Of a stretch of DNA of 64,000 nucleotides, positions 51,261-59,881 are shown piece by piece. Positions within the stretch are counted from its first letter, which is position 1. The number at the start of each line of letters is the position of its first letter. The stretch is from Neorhodopirellula lusitana (lineage in GTDB: Bacteria > Planctomycetota > Planctomycetia > Pirellulales > Pirellulaceae): assembly GCF_900182915.1 (NCBI RefSeq), contig NZ_FXUG01000004.1, positions 1 to 64,000 of the forward strand, given 5' to 3'. The notes beneath the pieces are model-generated. The model did not search any database and was not told where the DNA came from. It saw nothing but the letters and a program-made list of their open reading frames with translations. The translations under genes were made by a program, and so were the position numbers.

Positions 51261-53654
51261 CTAGTGGCCCTGGCTACCGTTGGCTGCCGAGACCGTGACG
51301 ATGGTGTGCTTGTACGAGGGACAATTGCTGAACTCGTCCGTGCTGCCCATCGGAATCAACGGATTCGCTTCGGGAAAGTACATCGCCAGGCACTGCCGAG
51401 GGATCGGATACGGCACCACTTTGAAACCACGAACTTGCCGAGTCTTCCCTTCAAAAAGACTGGCCACATCCACTGACTGTTCGGCCGTCAAACCAAGTTC
51501 ATCCATGTCCGCTTGGTTCATCATCACGACTTGCCGCGCGTTGTAGATACCTCGATAGCGATCGTGTAGCCCATAGATCGTCGTGTTGAATTGATCGTGA
51601 CTTCGCACGGTGGTCATCGCAAACTGACCAGGACCAACCTCTTCGGGCGGAATCGGATTGACCGTGAAGACGGCCTTCCCGGTCGGCGTGGGGAACTGAC
51701 GTTCGCGAGGCCCGTTGGGTAGATAAAAACCGCCATCTTGTCGAACGCGAATGTTGTAGTCTTCGAAACCCGGAATGACTTGAGCAACCGCATCGCGGAT
51801 TTGATCGTAGTCATTCGCCCAACCCAGCCAATCCACCTTCATTCGATCACCCAACGTCGCGTGCGCGAGACGACAGATGATCTCGGTTTCGTTCATCAAC
51901 TCCGCCGAGGCCGGTTCGAAACGACCAGTCGTCCGCTGCACGACGCCCATTGAGTTTTCGGTGCTGGACAACTGCAAACATTCGGTCTTGCCATCGGCAT
52001 CCACTCGCACGTCACGTTCAGTGCGTCCCAAGCACGGCAAAATCAAGGACTGACGGCCTGTAGCCAAATCAGCTCGGTTCAACTTCGTTCCGATACGGAC
52101 CGTTAAATCCGTGTTCTGCAGTGCCTCCGCGGCATAACGTGTGTCCGGCATCGCCATCAAGAAGTTACCGCCCAACGAAACAAACACCTTCAACTTGCCT
52201 TCATGCATCGCGATCGCCGACGAGTGCGAATCGAAACCATGATGACGGGGCGGCTCAAACTGAAACACTTCCTGCATCCGATCCAGCAAGGGCTTCTTGG
52301 GTTGCTCCCACACTCCCATCGTGCGGTCACCCTGCACATTGGAATGCCCACGAACACAACACGCACCCGCGCCCGGTTTACCGATCGCGCCCCGCAACAA
52401 TAGCAAGTTCAGAAACTCTTGAACGTTCTGGGTTCCATTGCGATGCTGAGTCACGCCCAAGCACCAACAAATGATGATCCGTTCCCGGTCGCGAACCAGT
52501 TTCGCCACGGTGGTGATTTGATCCCGACCGATCCCACTTCGCCGAACAATATCGTTCCATTCGGCCGCCCGGACATCGGCCAGTAAGTCGTCTAAGTCGA
52601 TCGTGTGTTGTTCCACAAAGTCGCGGTCAATGATCCCGCCTTGGGCGTCATCCCATTCCACGAGCTGCTTTAGGATTCCCTTGAACAGCGGAATGTCGCC
52701 ATTGATTTTGACCTGTAAAAACTCATCGGTTAGCTGGGTCGATTTCCCCAACATTCCACCCACTTCTTGCGGGTTCATGAATCCCATCATCCCCGCTTCG
52801 GGCAACGGGTTAACCAAAATCACCTTCGCACCAGCACGCTTGGCCTGCTGCAGAGCGGTTAACTGGCGTGGATGATTCGTGCCAGGATTCTGGCCCACCA
52901 CAAATACCAATTCCGCCTTTTTGAAATCTTCCAACAACACCGTCCCTTTGCCGTGGCCAAACATCCGAGTCATCGCTCGCCCGCTCGACTCGTGACACAT
53001 GTTGGAACAGTCCGGCATGTTGTTGGTGCCCAATCCACGGGCAAACACCTGGAACGCAAAAGCGGCCTCGTTGGTCGCTTTGCCGGAAGTGTAAAAACAA
53101 GCTTCATCCGGAGAATCAAGTCCCTGCAATTGGTCGGCGACCATACCGAAAGCTTCGTCCCAAGAAATCGGCTGATAGTGTGTCGCGTTTTCTCGCAACA
53201 CCATCGGCTCAGTCAATCGCCCCTGTTGTTCGAGCCAGTAATCCGAGTGCCGGGACATCTCACTGACGGAATACCGTTCGAAAAAGGAGCGTGTGATCCG
53301 ACGCTTGTCGGATTCATGCGCGACCGCCTTGGCTCCGTTCTCACAAAATTCAAACGCCGACCGCTCCTTGTCCGGGTCCGGCCATGCACAGCCTGGACAA
53401 TCAAAACCATCGCCTTGATTGATCTGCAACATTGGCAGCGTGCCACGCAACGGGCCGGCCTCGCCAATCGCATAGCGAAAGCTGCTCAGCACCGCCGGTA
53501 AACCAGTTCCCCTAGTCTTGACCGGCTTCTGTTTCAAGAGGCCATCCTCTTCGGTCGGGATCAGTTCGATGGGTCCATGCCCATTGTCCAACGACGGTGA
53601 GTCCGCCTGGACGGCGATGACATCGGACGAAGACGGCGGCACAGTCGTTGACAT
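51261..53654 (-). CDS. Molybdopterin oxidoreductase, FdhF/YdeP family
   Basis: The 797-residue protein binds a bis-MGD molybdenum cofactor and probably one Fe-S cluster. Near the N-terminus GFDCPGCAWPDP (C86, C89) and EFCENGAKA (C104) match the YdeP subgroup. The presumed metal-ligand region is DCSNMCHESSG (C216, C220). The remaining cofactor-binding segments (FVVGQNPGTNHPRQL, GVTQHRNGTQNV, RSHDQFNTTIYG) are typical of the formate dehydrogenase alpha family. YdeP proteins are linked to acid resistance in E. coli but their substrate is unsettled. No electron-transfer subunit gene is present. It lies 37 nt downstream of fdhD, which supports a shared operon. Confidence 0.93.
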   Translation of the reverse strand: MSTTVPPSSSDVIAVQADSPSLDNGHGPIELIPTEEDGLLKQKPVKTRGTGLPAVLSSFRYAIGEAGPLRGTLPMLQINQGDGFDCPGCAWPDPDKERSAFEFCENGAKAVAHESDKRRITRSFFERYSVSEMSRHSDYWLEQQGRLTEPMVLRENATHYQPISWDEAFGMVADQLQGLDSPDEACFYTSGKATNEAAFAFQVFARGLGTNNMPDCSNMCHESSGRAMTRMFGHGKGTVLLEDFKKAELVFVVGQNPGTNHPRQLTALQQAKRAGAKVILVNPLPEAGMMGFMNPQEVGGMLGKSTQLTDEFLQVKINGDIPLFKGILKQLVEWDDAQGGIIDRDFVEQHTIDLDDLLADVRAAEWNDIVRRSGIGRDQITTVAKLVRDRERIIICWCLGVTQHRNGTQNVQEFLNLLLLRGAIGKPGAGACCVRGHSNVQGDRTMGVWEQPKKPLLDRMQEVFQFEPPRHHGFDSHSSAIAMHEGKLKVFVSLGGNFLMAMPDTRYAAEALQNTDLTVRIGTKLNRADLATGRQSLILPCLGRTERDVRVDADGKTECLQLSSTENSMGVVQRTTGRFEPASAELMNETEIICRLAHATLGDRMKVDWLGWANDYDQIRDAVAQVIPGFEDYNIRVRQDGGFYLPNGPRERQFPTPTGKAVFTVNPIPPEEVGPGQFAMTTVRSHDQFNTTIYGLHDRYRGIYNARQVVMMNQADMDELGLTAEQSVDVASLFEGKTRQVRGFKVVPYPIPRQCLAMYFPEANPLIPMGSTDEFSNCPSYKHTIVTVSAANGSQGH

Positions 53655-53691
53655 CTTATGTTCTCAATAACGGGAATCGCGAACTTCCAAG

Positions 53692-54558
53692 TTACGCGAC
53701 ATCGGTGATTCGGTGGGCACCGCAATAGACATTCATTCGGTTGTTTCGCACGAATCCCACCAGCGACATCCCGTGCGTCTCAGCCAACTGCACCGCCAAA
53801 CTGGACGGCGCACCAACGGCAACCAGCACCGCAATGCCAGCCACCAGAGCTTTCTGGACCAGTTCAAAACTAACGCGGCCACTGACCAACAAGATTGATT
53901 CTGTAAACACCGACTCGTCGTCAAACCACTGTGCACCAATCAGTTTATCCAGCGCGTTATGCCGTCCCACATCCTCGTGCATACGGATCAGCTTTCCGGC
54001 AGTCGTGAACAAACCACTAGCGTGCAACCCACCGGTGCGATCAAACACCTGTTGTGCGGAACGCAGTGCATCCGGCAACGATACCAGTACACCACTCGTC
54101 ATACGAGGAAGCTGTGGGTCGAGCGGCTCACGGATTGAAACGCGGACGGCGTCGATCGCCGACTTGCCACACACCCCGCAACTGCTGGACGTATAAAAGT
54201 GGCGTTTCAAACGGTCCAAATCGACCGATACGTTCGGTGCGATTGAGACACGAACCGTGCTGTCATTGCCACACAAGCGAACGCGAGTGACCTGTTCCGG
54301 GGACGTGATGATTCCCTCGGTCAGCAAGAAACCCAAAGCCAGTTCGGTGTCATGGCCAGGCGTCCGCATGGTAACGGAGATTGGATGTTCGGTCGCTTCA
54401 GGAACAATGCCGGTCGTCGGGCGTGCAGCAGCGTCGCCAATCACCAGGCGGATCTCAAGCGGAGACTCCACGGCAACATCGTCGATGACGTGAGAAACTA
54501 CACCGTCGGTGACGCGCACCACGGGAAAGCGGGATGAATCACGATGTACTTTCGTCAC
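53692..54558 (-). CDS. fdhD: Sulfur carrier/sulfurtransferase FdhD
   Basis: FdhD passes sulfur from a cysteine desulfurase to the molybdenum cofactor of formate dehydrogenase-type enzymes, a step needed for activity. The 288-residue protein has the conserved cysteine loop SSSCGVCGKSAID (C127, C130) and the MHEDVGRHNALDKLIG signature. GTG at 54558 is the most likely start. Its likely client is the molybdoenzyme encoded immediately downstream. Confidence 0.95.
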   Translation of the reverse strand: MTKVHRDSSRFPVVRVTDGVVSHVIDDVAVESPLEIRLVIGDAAARPTTGIVPEATEHPISVTMRTPGHDTELALGFLLTEGIITSPEQVTRVRLCGNDSTVRVSIAPNVSVDLDRLKRHFYTSSSCGVCGKSAIDAVRVSIREPLDPQLPRMTSGVLVSLPDALRSAQQVFDRTGGLHASGLFTTAGKLIRMHEDVGRHNALDKLIGAQWFDDESVFTESILLVSGRVSFELVQKALVAGIAVLVAVGAPSSLAVQLAETHGMSLVGFVRNNRMNVYCGAHRITDVA

Positions 54559-54765
54559 GATCTAGGCCAAGGTTCCAAAAAAGAGTGCCTTGGCGGGAGC
54601 CGCGGACTTCCGGCACCAAAATTCCCGTGGTGACTCTCTCTCGAAAGTCCCCACAAAATTCAACCCCGCCTCATTTCCCGCGATGGATCCTCGTAAGAAT
54701 CCGGTCGCTGGATCTTTGACAACAGCTACTACGCCAGCGGGTAAGAACGCTTCAATCGCTCAGAC

Positions 54766-55038
54766 CTAAAGGTCCGACGCGTCAAGCTCAGGAGCTTCCG
54801 CAGCCGCAACAACCGTATCCAAGTCGTCCGCAACAGCGACTTCATTATCAAGGTTCAAGAAGATCTTGTTTTGTACAATTTCTTGCAAAACGATCGACAT
54901 CTTGTCGTGAGTGTCAATGTTCACGAGCGCTCGGCTACCTTGATTCAATTGCACCAATCGCTTTTGGATCAGCGTGCTCAGCTTGAAACGACCACCAACC
55001 TTGTTGACGATTTCTTCTTCTTTAAGTTCTTCTAACAC
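54766..55038 (-). CDS. rpoZ: RNA polymerase omega subunit
   Basis: The 90-residue protein has the omega signature VGGRFKLSTLIQKRLVQLNQ and the helix VNIDTHDKMSIVLQEIVQNK. An acidic Ala/Asp-rich tail follows. Omega helps assemble and stabilise RNA polymerase. The GTG start overlaps the last 7 nt of gmk (55032-55038), so translation is probably coupled. Confidence 0.92.
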   Translation of the reverse strand: MLEELKEEEIVNKVGGRFKLSTLIQKRLVQLNQGSRALVNIDTHDKMSIVLQEIVQNKIFLNLDNEVAVADDLDTVVAAAEAPELDASDL

Positions 55039-55652
55039 GCGGCGTGTTCCTTGTGTGCTTGTTTTAAAAGTTGGCAGATGTCGTCGACAGCCTGATCGAC
55101 GTCTTGATTGACAATTTCGTGTTGGTATTGATCGAGGTATTCCATCTCCGACGCGGCCGTCTTCAACCTCGCAGCGATGGCTTCTTCCGCTTCGGTACCC
55201 CGTGAGCGTAGTCGCCGCTCGAGCTCTTGCATGTCGCCAGGGTGAATAAAGATGGAGACCGGATCGTAGCGGTCATCCTTCATCACCGTCATCGCACCCT
55301 GGACGTCAATCTCTAAAATTACCCACTTACCGGCGTTTAGACCAGTGGCAACCTGATCAGCGAGCGTCCCATACCAGTGCCCCAGGCCGAAAACCTGCTT
55401 GCTTTCCAGGAAATCGCCGGCGTCGCGTTTGCGTTGAAATTCAGCATCGGACAGGAAAAAGTACTCCCGTCCATCCACTTCCCCATCGCGAGGAGCCCGC
55501 GTGGTGGCGGAAACCGAAAAGGCCAACGGAACTTCACAAACGGTTCGCAATTGGCTGACAACAGTGGATTTCCCTGATCCGCTAGGGCCAGAAACGATCA
55601 CCAACCGTCCCTTGGGCGAACGATTTTGCGTGCGTGATTGCGAGTCAGACAT
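55032..55652 (-). CDS. gmk: Guanylate kinase
   Basis: Gmk phosphorylates GMP to GDP. ATG 55652 gives 206 residues (MSDSQSRTQNRSPKGRLVIV). The P-loop is SGPSGSGKST. The GMP-binding region has SVSATTRAPRDGEVDGREYFF. The lid region includes RLRSRGTEAEEAIAARL. It lies 14 nt downstream of yicC and overlaps rpoZ; yicC-gmk-rpoZ is a widely conserved gene order. Confidence 0.97.
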   Translation of the reverse strand: MSDSQSRTQNRSPKGRLVIVSGPSGSGKSTVVSQLRTVCEVPLAFSVSATTRAPRDGEVDGREYFFLSDAEFQRKRDAGDFLESKQVFGLGHWYGTLADQVATGLNAGKWVILEIDVQGAMTVMKDDRYDPVSIFIHPGDMQELERRLRSRGTEAEEAIAARLKTAASEMEYLDQYQHEIVNQDVDQAVDDICQLLKQAHKEHAAC

Positions 55653-55666
55653 GGTCGTGGAAGATA

Positions 55667-56671
55667 TCATTCGAGGTTTTGGACTAGCTCTCGCATACGT
55701 TCGATTGCGCACTTGATCTCAACAATATGCTCTGCAATCTCGGCATTGCCCGCTTTGCTGCCGATCGTGTTCGTTTCGCGGAACATTTCTTGGATGATGA
55801 AATCCAATTTGCGTCCCACCGCTTCCGTTGTAAACGCCTTGTCAGAATTTTCACGGTCCGACGTATGGGAACCATCTAACACTGACTTGAACAGTTCAAG
55901 ATGACTCCCCAAGCGAGTAATTTCCTCGCTAATGTCACTGCGGTCCGCGAATAGCTGGACTTCTCGGATCACATCAACCTTGTCGGTCTCAATCGAATGC
56001 TCCGCCAGCGTCTTTTCGATCCGATCGAGCAACCGATCCCGATAGCGAGCGACCACCGTGGGTGCCAAGACTTCAATCGCCGCACATCGCTTGGCGACCG
56101 TGTCCAGGTCAGCCATCAAAACGCTCGCCATCGAAACCGCTTCGTGATGGCGCATCTCGTTGAACCGGGCCACCGCCTCGGTGACTCCGTCACGAATCAG
56201 TTGTTCTTTCGCCTTTTCGGCAGCCGCTTGCTGTTCTTGTTCAGCCGGCGACAGGTCGCCCGAAGCCGTCTCCGTGGAGTTCATCACACCCGGCAAATTT
56301 AACAGATTGGTGAGTTCCAACTGCGGTGGAGCGGTCGCACGACTGACCGGCAAGTCCACATATTGGTGAGCCACTTCGCCGAGCTGAGTGGCGTAGGCCA
56401 GCGCAATCGCTTGGTTGATCTGGGGCAGATCCAACCCAGCAGGTGGTTTCAACGAAGCGTGAACGGTGACCGTGCCCCGCTCGACAGACCCACTGACCAG
56501 TTTTTGAATAAGTGACTCGTGCGCCGACAATGCTTCGTTGGTCCGCATGACCACTTTGAGCCCGCGGTGATTGACCGCGCGAAGCTCCACCACCAACACT
56601 CCCGCATCCCCACGCACCTCGCAGCTTCCCTGGCCGGTCATACTTCGCAAGTGAGAATACGGCTGTGACAT
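55667..56671 (-). CDS. yicC: YicC/YloC-family endoribonuclease
   Basis: ATG 56671 gives 334 residues starting MSQPYSHLRSMTGQG. The SMTG(Q/F)G opening and the AVNHRGLKV motif are typical of the family. So is the C-terminal GRKLDFIIQEMFRETNTIGS, then VEIKCAIERMRELVQNLE. Some members are metal-dependent RNA endonucleases; the closeness to gmk and rpoZ is conserved but its meaning is unclear. The protein is somewhat longer than the usual ~290 residues because of a Gln/Ala/Glu-rich insert near 155-180. Confidence 0.94.
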   Translation of the reverse strand: MSQPYSHLRSMTGQGSCEVRGDAGVLVVELRAVNHRGLKVVMRTNEALSAHESLIQKLVSGSVERGTVTVHASLKPPAGLDLPQINQAIALAYATQLGEVAHQYVDLPVSRATAPPQLELTNLLNLPGVMNSTETASGDLSPAEQEQQAAAEKAKEQLIRDGVTEAVARFNEMRHHEAVSMASVLMADLDTVAKRCAAIEVLAPTVVARYRDRLLDRIEKTLAEHSIETDKVDVIREVQLFADRSDISEEITRLGSHLELFKSVLDGSHTSDRENSDKAFTTEAVGRKLDFIIQEMFRETNTIGSKAGNAEIAEHIVEIKCAIERMRELVQNLE

Positions 56672-56842
56672 AAATGCTCTTGGTGGGAGGTTGAACAAAC
56701 GTGGAACCCAAACCGATCGATGGGGCTCAATCAATCGTTTCGGCATTCAGAGTCGGGCACAAACGAGGATCGTATGGCGATCCGTCTTCCGACTCAGATT
56801 TCAGCTAAGCTTCGTGCGGAGAATCGTTGTCGGATTCAAATT

Positions 56843-56898
56843 GTGGCATAGGCTTCCAGCCTGTGGTTTCCGGCACACAGGCTGGAAGCCTATGCCAC
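56843..56898. repeat. 23-bp perfect hairpin between secG and yicC
   Basis: Bases 56843-56865 and 56876-56898 are exact reverse complements around a 10-nt loop (GTTTCCGGCA). The stem includes GGCATAGGCTTCCAGCC. It lies 33 bp downstream of the secG stop (minus strand) and could stop transcription, but it lacks a T-run and looks like a dispersed palindromic repeat. The remainder of 56672-56931 holds no gene. Confidence 0.85.
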
Positions 56899-56931
56899 TT
56901 TTCCGAACGAGGCTAAGAATTCGAAGCTGCC

Positions 56932-57474
56932 TTATTCAGCGGCGGCTTCGGAAGTCTTGTCTTCGCTAGGTGCCTCTTCTTCAGCCGCAGCTTCGGTTTC
57001 AACCGCTTCGGCTTCGGCAGGTTCTTCAGTTTCCGCTGCCGCTTCGTCACCGTCCGTTGCCGGTGTGAGCTCCACGTTGTCGTCCTTGCTGTCGTCCAAG
57101 GTTGGGACAACCAATCCGCTGGCGATATCTTCGACTTCACCGTCTTCTGGACCGGCGGACATTTCCGAATCGTCATTCAAGTTGGCGACCGCTGGGTTAT
57201 GCATTCCCAACAACCACATGGCGAACGCACACACCAAAATCCAAACACCAGCAACGCCAACGGTGATCACGGTGAACGTGTCACCCGCTTTGCTACCGAA
57301 CGCACTTTGACCGCCCGGGCCACCCAAAGCGCCACTCAGTCCGCCGCCGCGTCCACGCTGAACGAGAATCAACAGGATCAGGAACAACGACAGGAATCCC
57401 ATCAAAACGCCCAGCACGAGTCCGGAGAATGATGCGAGCGGCAAGAATGGAGCGAAGTTAGTAAGGGAGGCCAT
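56932..57474 (-). CDS. secG: Protein translocase subunit SecG with long acidic tail
   Basis: SecG is the small auxiliary subunit of the SecYEG channel. ATG 57474 gives 180 residues (MASLTNFAPFLPL). Two membrane segments near 14-36 and 64-88 flank the signature LVQRGRGGGLSGALGGPGGQSAFGS (given here as family hallmark residues QRGRGGGLSGALGG). The last ~90 residues are a Glu/Ala/Asp/Thr-rich tail that ordinary SecG (70-110 residues) lacks. tpiA precedes it on the same strand, a common pairing, 203 bp away. Confidence 0.9.
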   Translation of the reverse strand: MASLTNFAPFLPLASFSGLVLGVLMGFLSLFLILLILVQRGRGGGLSGALGGPGGQSAFGSKAGDTFTVITVGVAGVWILVCAFAMWLLGMHNPAVANLNDDSEMSAGPEDGEVEDIASGLVVPTLDDSKDDNVELTPATDGDEAAAETEEPAEAEAVETEAAAEEEAPSEDKTSEAAAE

Positions 57475-57677
57475 GATACGGTCAGTCCGTTGAATGTTGG
57501 GCGGGAACCCAGTAAGTGAAAATGATTGAGGAGGGGACGAAATCGCCACCACCGATTGATCAGATTGGCTGCGGCAGGCACTCAACGCGTGCTACCGGCG
57601 AGCTCAGCCCCAAATGGACCACAACTCGCCAACCCAAATCAATCGATAACATACCGATTCCGTGACAGGAATAGTAA

Positions 57678-58442
57678 CTAGGCGGAAGGTGCCGCGGCGA
57701 TGATGCCGGCGAAATATTCGACCTTCAAGCTGGCACCGCCCACAAGGGCTCCATCGATGTTGGGTTCAGCCAACAATTCAGCCGCGTTGCCGGGCTTAAC
57801 GCTACCGCCGTATTGAATCCGAATTTGCTCAGCCACACCGGGTGAGAACATGTCAGCCAACAAACCGCGAATGAACGCGTGCACGGCTTCGGCTTGCTCT
57901 TTCGAAGCGGTTTTGCCGGTGCCAATTGCCCAGACAGGCTCGTAGGCGATTACGATGCCAGCGGCACGAACTTCGTCGAGACCTTCTAGCGAACCGCGAA
58001 TTTGCTTTTCAATCACAGCTTCGGTTTCTTCGGCTTCCCGCTGTTCCAGTGTTTCGCCAACACAAACGATCGGCACCAAATTGCCAGCCATCGCAGCGTG
58101 CAGCTTCTTACTGACACAAGCGTCGGTTTCGCCCATCAATTGGCGACGTTCGCTGTGACCCAAGATCACATATCGGCAACCGACGTCGGTCAACATCGCC
58201 GCGTTCAGTTCACCGGTGAAAGCACCGTCATCGGCGGGATAAAGGTTTTGGCCGCCGACTTCGACAGACGTGCCTGCCGTAGCTTCGCTAACGGTATGTA
58301 GGTAGGCCGCTGGCGGGCACAGAACCACTTCCACGGGGGAATTCTTGCCAACTGCATCGACGATGCCCTTGGCTAGCGAAGCTGCCGAAGCGGCTCGCAT
58401 GTTCATTTTCCAGTTACCAGCAATTAAAATTCGACGACTCAC
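57678..58442 (-). CDS. tpiA: Triosephosphate isomerase
   Basis: TpiA interconverts dihydroxyacetone phosphate and glyceraldehyde 3-phosphate. The 254-residue protein has the catalytic lysine K12 (AGNWKMN), the electrophilic histidine in VILGHSERR, the catalytic glutamate in [11 protein letters not shown] and the phosphate loops QYGGSV and [12 protein letters not shown] 58442 is the start and overlaps the aroF stop by four bases (GTGA), so the two are translationally coupled. Confidence 0.97.
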   Translation of the reverse strand: MSRRILIAGNWKMNMRAASAASLAKGIVDAVGKNSPVEVVLCPPAAYLHTVSEATAGTSVEVGGQNLYPADDGAFTGELNAAMLTDVGCRYVILGHSERRQLMGETDACVSKKLHAAMAGNLVPIVCVGETLEQREAEETEAVIEKQIRGSLEGLDEVRAAGIVIAYEPVWAIGTGKTASKEQAEAVHAFIRGLLADMFSPGVAEQIRIQYGGSVKPGNAAELLAEPNIDGALVGGASLKVEYFAGIIAAAPSA

Positions 58443-59512
58443 GCTAGGGCCTCGGTCGGGGGTGGATTTAGTGAACGGGAAGTTGCTCCCGGACGCGGTG
58501 AGATGGTCTTACCGAGAAGGTCAGCCATCAATTGCATCCGATGAGCGATGTCTTTGTATTGTTCTGGAAGCAATGCTTGTGGCCCGTCGCTCTTCGCTTC
58601 TTCGGGGCAATCATGAACTTCGATGTGAACGCCATCCGCGCCCGCAGCCAAACCGGCCAGCGAACATGCGGGAATTAGATCGGGACGACCCGTCGCGTGG
58701 GAAGGGTCCACAATGATTGGAAGGTGAGTTAGGCCCTGGACCACAGGTACCGCCGCGACATCAAACAGGTTTCGCGTCGAAGGATCGAAACTCTTGATCC
58801 CTCGCTCGCACAACACCACGTCGGGATTGCCTTGCGAAAGAACGTACTCGGCGCTCATCAGCAAGTCCGCAATCGTCGCACTCATGCCGCGTTTCAACAG
58901 CACCGGACGCTGCGTCTTGCCAACCTCAGTCAACAGCACGAAGTTCTGCATATTGCGGGCACCAACCTGCAACATGTCCGCGTATTCAGCGACCAATTCC
59001 ACGTTTCGCGGGTCGGTGATCTCGGTCACGACGGGAATGCCAAACTTGTCGCCGACTTCGCGAAGGAGCTTTAATCCAGCTTCGCCGAGCCCCTGAAAGG
59101 CGTAGGGACTGGTGCGAGGCTTGTAGGCACCGCCACGGAAGATGTTCGCACCGGACTCACAAACGCTTTCGGCGATCCGGAACATCCGGTCGCGGTCTTC
59201 GACGCTGCAAGGGCCCGCAATCATGCCGAGGTTCCCACCGCCGATTTTCACCCCGGAAACGTCGATCACGCTCGATTCGGGATGAGCTTCGCGGGAGGCC
59301 AATTTGTAGGGCGGCAAGACGGGAATCACTTGGCTAACGCCGGGAATCGCGTTGAGCACTTCTTGATTCAAGGTCGACTCGTCGCCGATCAAACCCACAA
59401 TCGTGCGAAACGTGCCGCGGCTAAGGTGCGATTTCAGCCCCATCGCCTCAACACGCGTAACGACGTGGTCGATTTGGTCGTCGGTCGCACCATTTTTGAG
59501 GATCAGGATCAA
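58439..59512 (-). CDS. aroF: 3-deoxy-7-phosphoheptulonate (DAHP) synthase, type I-beta
   Basis: This enzyme condenses phosphoenolpyruvate with erythrose 4-phosphate in the first shikimate-pathway step. The 357-residue protein starts with TTG ([18 protein letters not shown]), matching the usual beginning of the family. Residues 1-70 form the ferredoxin-like regulatory domain. The barrel has [45 protein letters not shown] and DPSHATGR. The product feeds aromatic amino acid synthesis. Its partners tpiA and secG follow; the grouping is metabolic only in part. Confidence 0.96.
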   Translation of the reverse strand: MILILKNGATDDQIDHVVTRVEAMGLKSHLSRGTFRTIVGLIGDESTLNQEVLNAIPGVSQVIPVLPPYKLASREAHPESSVIDVSGVKIGGGNLGMIAGPCSVEDRDRMFRIAESVCESGANIFRGGAYKPRTSPYAFQGLGEAGLKLLREVGDKFGIPVVTEITDPRNVELVAEYADMLQVGARNMQNFVLLTEVGKTQRPVLLKRGMSATIADLLMSAEYVLSQGNPDVVLCERGIKSFDPSTRNLFDVAAVPVVQGLTHLPIIVDPSHATGRPDLIPACSLAGLAAGADGVHIEVHDCPEEAKSDGPQALLPEQYKDIAHRMQLMADLLGKTISPRPGATSRSLNPPPTEALA

Positions 59513-59877
59513 GACAAAACCCGCTGGAAATTCATTCGGATGGCAAAAATAGATATCAGCAAGCGGGTACTTTAACAGGCGACCTTAGGAAACGTCGAGA
59601 GGGAAGGAATTCCGGCCCCCACAGCGGCCCCACGGCGGCTTCCCGAGTGGCTGATCAGCCTGCTTTTCCTTCCCAATTTGGCGAGTTCGCCGCTCTCATC
59701 CCCTGGTTCTCGTCTGGGAACGAGATGGGTGAGTGGGTTCTGTCTGCGTTTGGACACCGCCTAGGGCCGGCTACCAGGCGACTGCCATTCGCAACCGGCG
59801 AGGCCGCCTGATCAGTACAGGCGCCCCCACTCCACCTAAATTACCCTTCGTCTATCCACCGATCAGCTATCCACCGA
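59513..59877. other. Spacer upstream of aroF, with a palindromic fragment
   Basis: About 365 bp without a gene. It contains a CTGGGAACGAG palindrome fragment near 59715 resembling the hairpin at 15014. At its left-to-right end is a 15-bp direct repeat that spans the stop codon of the alpha-2-macroglobulin gene. The aroF promoter should lie in its first part. Confidence 0.45.
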
Positions 59878-59881
59878 TCAG
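59852..59881. repeat. Tandem 15-bp duplication across a stop codon
   Basis: CTATCCACCGATCAG occurs at 59852-59866 and again at 59867-59881. The second copy contains the stop codon (59878-59880) of the alpha-2-macroglobulin gene. It looks like a recent slippage duplication. Confidence 0.85.
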
